This document shows positions 5,243-5,269 of a DNA stretch of 5,269 bases, piece by piece. The stretch is from the NCBI GenBank assembly GCA_034432445.1, contig DAOUBX010000232.1, positions 1 to 5,269 of the forward strand, written 5' to 3'. Origin of the DNA: JANWYQ01 sp034432445 (lineage in GTDB: Bacteria > Chloroflexota > Anaerolineae > JAAEKA01). A program made the translations under genes and the position numbers. Numbering within the stretch: position 1 is the stretch's first letter; each line of letters begins with the position of its first letter. The notes under the pieces are model-generated. The model made no database searches. It worked only from the letters and a program-made list of their open reading frames with translations, and was not told the origin of the DNA.

Positions 5243-5269
5243 ACCTGCACTTGCCGCGCAGGTGCAAGT
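5243..5269. terminator. 12-bp hairpin at the window edge, candidate terminator stem
   Basis: ACCTGCACTTGC (5243-5254) and GCAGGTGCAAGT (5258-5269) form a 12-position stem with a CGC loop, one mismatch and one G-U pair on the + strand. The stem may continue beyond the window. A strong GC stem with a short loop suits an intrinsic terminator of a gene outside on the right, or an intergenic repeat. No T-run is visible, so the terminator call is tentative. Confidence 0.35.

Noticed and set aside
5207..5269. Integron attC site or transposon end
   Set aside because: The arms do not match the attC core sites (RYYYAAC/GTTRRRY), and no integrase or transposase gene or terminal repeat partner is in the window.
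1..5269. A novel defence system, CRISPR array, tRNA or riboswitch
   Set aside because: Apart from the ordinary VapBC pair, I saw no repeat-spacer array, tRNA-like fold, riboswitch core or defence-type effector on either strand.

Overview
The window is GC-rich bacterial DNA with G/C-ending codons. It carries a secreted adhesin-type protein, a VapBC toxin-antitoxin pair and a cluster of small-molecule oxidoreductases. The styles of the secreted protein (choice-of-anchor J domain nested in an Ig-like domain), of the VapB C-terminus and of the 76-residue protein resemble Chloroflexota (Anaerolineae/Caldilineae-like) genomes. That placement is an impression from sequence style, not a search result.

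Layout. (1) 1-1617, minus strand: a large exported protein whose C-terminus leaves the window at base 1. Its signal peptide (1617-1528) and its body (1531-1) lie in different frames and meet at an ATGA, so the gene looks frameshifted in this sequence. (2) 1618-1828: a divergent regulatory region with a minus-strand promoter, a sigma70-type plus-strand promoter and two 16-bp palindromes. (3) 1829-2523, plus strand: vapB and vapC, two bases apart, with a palindromic operator between promoter and ribosome binding site. (4) 2604-5068, minus strand, read right to left: an uncharacterised 76-aa protein, an NmrA-like NAD(P)-binding protein (ATGA overlap with the first), a VOC/glyoxalase-fold protein (30-bp gap), and a classical SDR dehydrogenase (78-bp gap holding an inverted repeat). 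(5) 5069-5269: the promoter of this operon, then two inverted-repeat structures at the window edge.

How they work together. VapBC is a self-contained, probably autoregulated module. The four minus-strand genes look like one transcription unit for redox or detoxification metabolism of an unknown substrate; nothing in the sequence names it. The most interesting signal is regulatory. The promoter of the secreted-protein gene and the promoter of the redox operon share a 38-bp gapless block: two TGAA(A/G)CGC-like units 11 bp apart, exactly 6 bp before an extended -10 box. This suggests that two functionally unrelated transcription units share an activator or sigma factor. I did not find a defence system, CRISPR array, RNA gene or mobile element.
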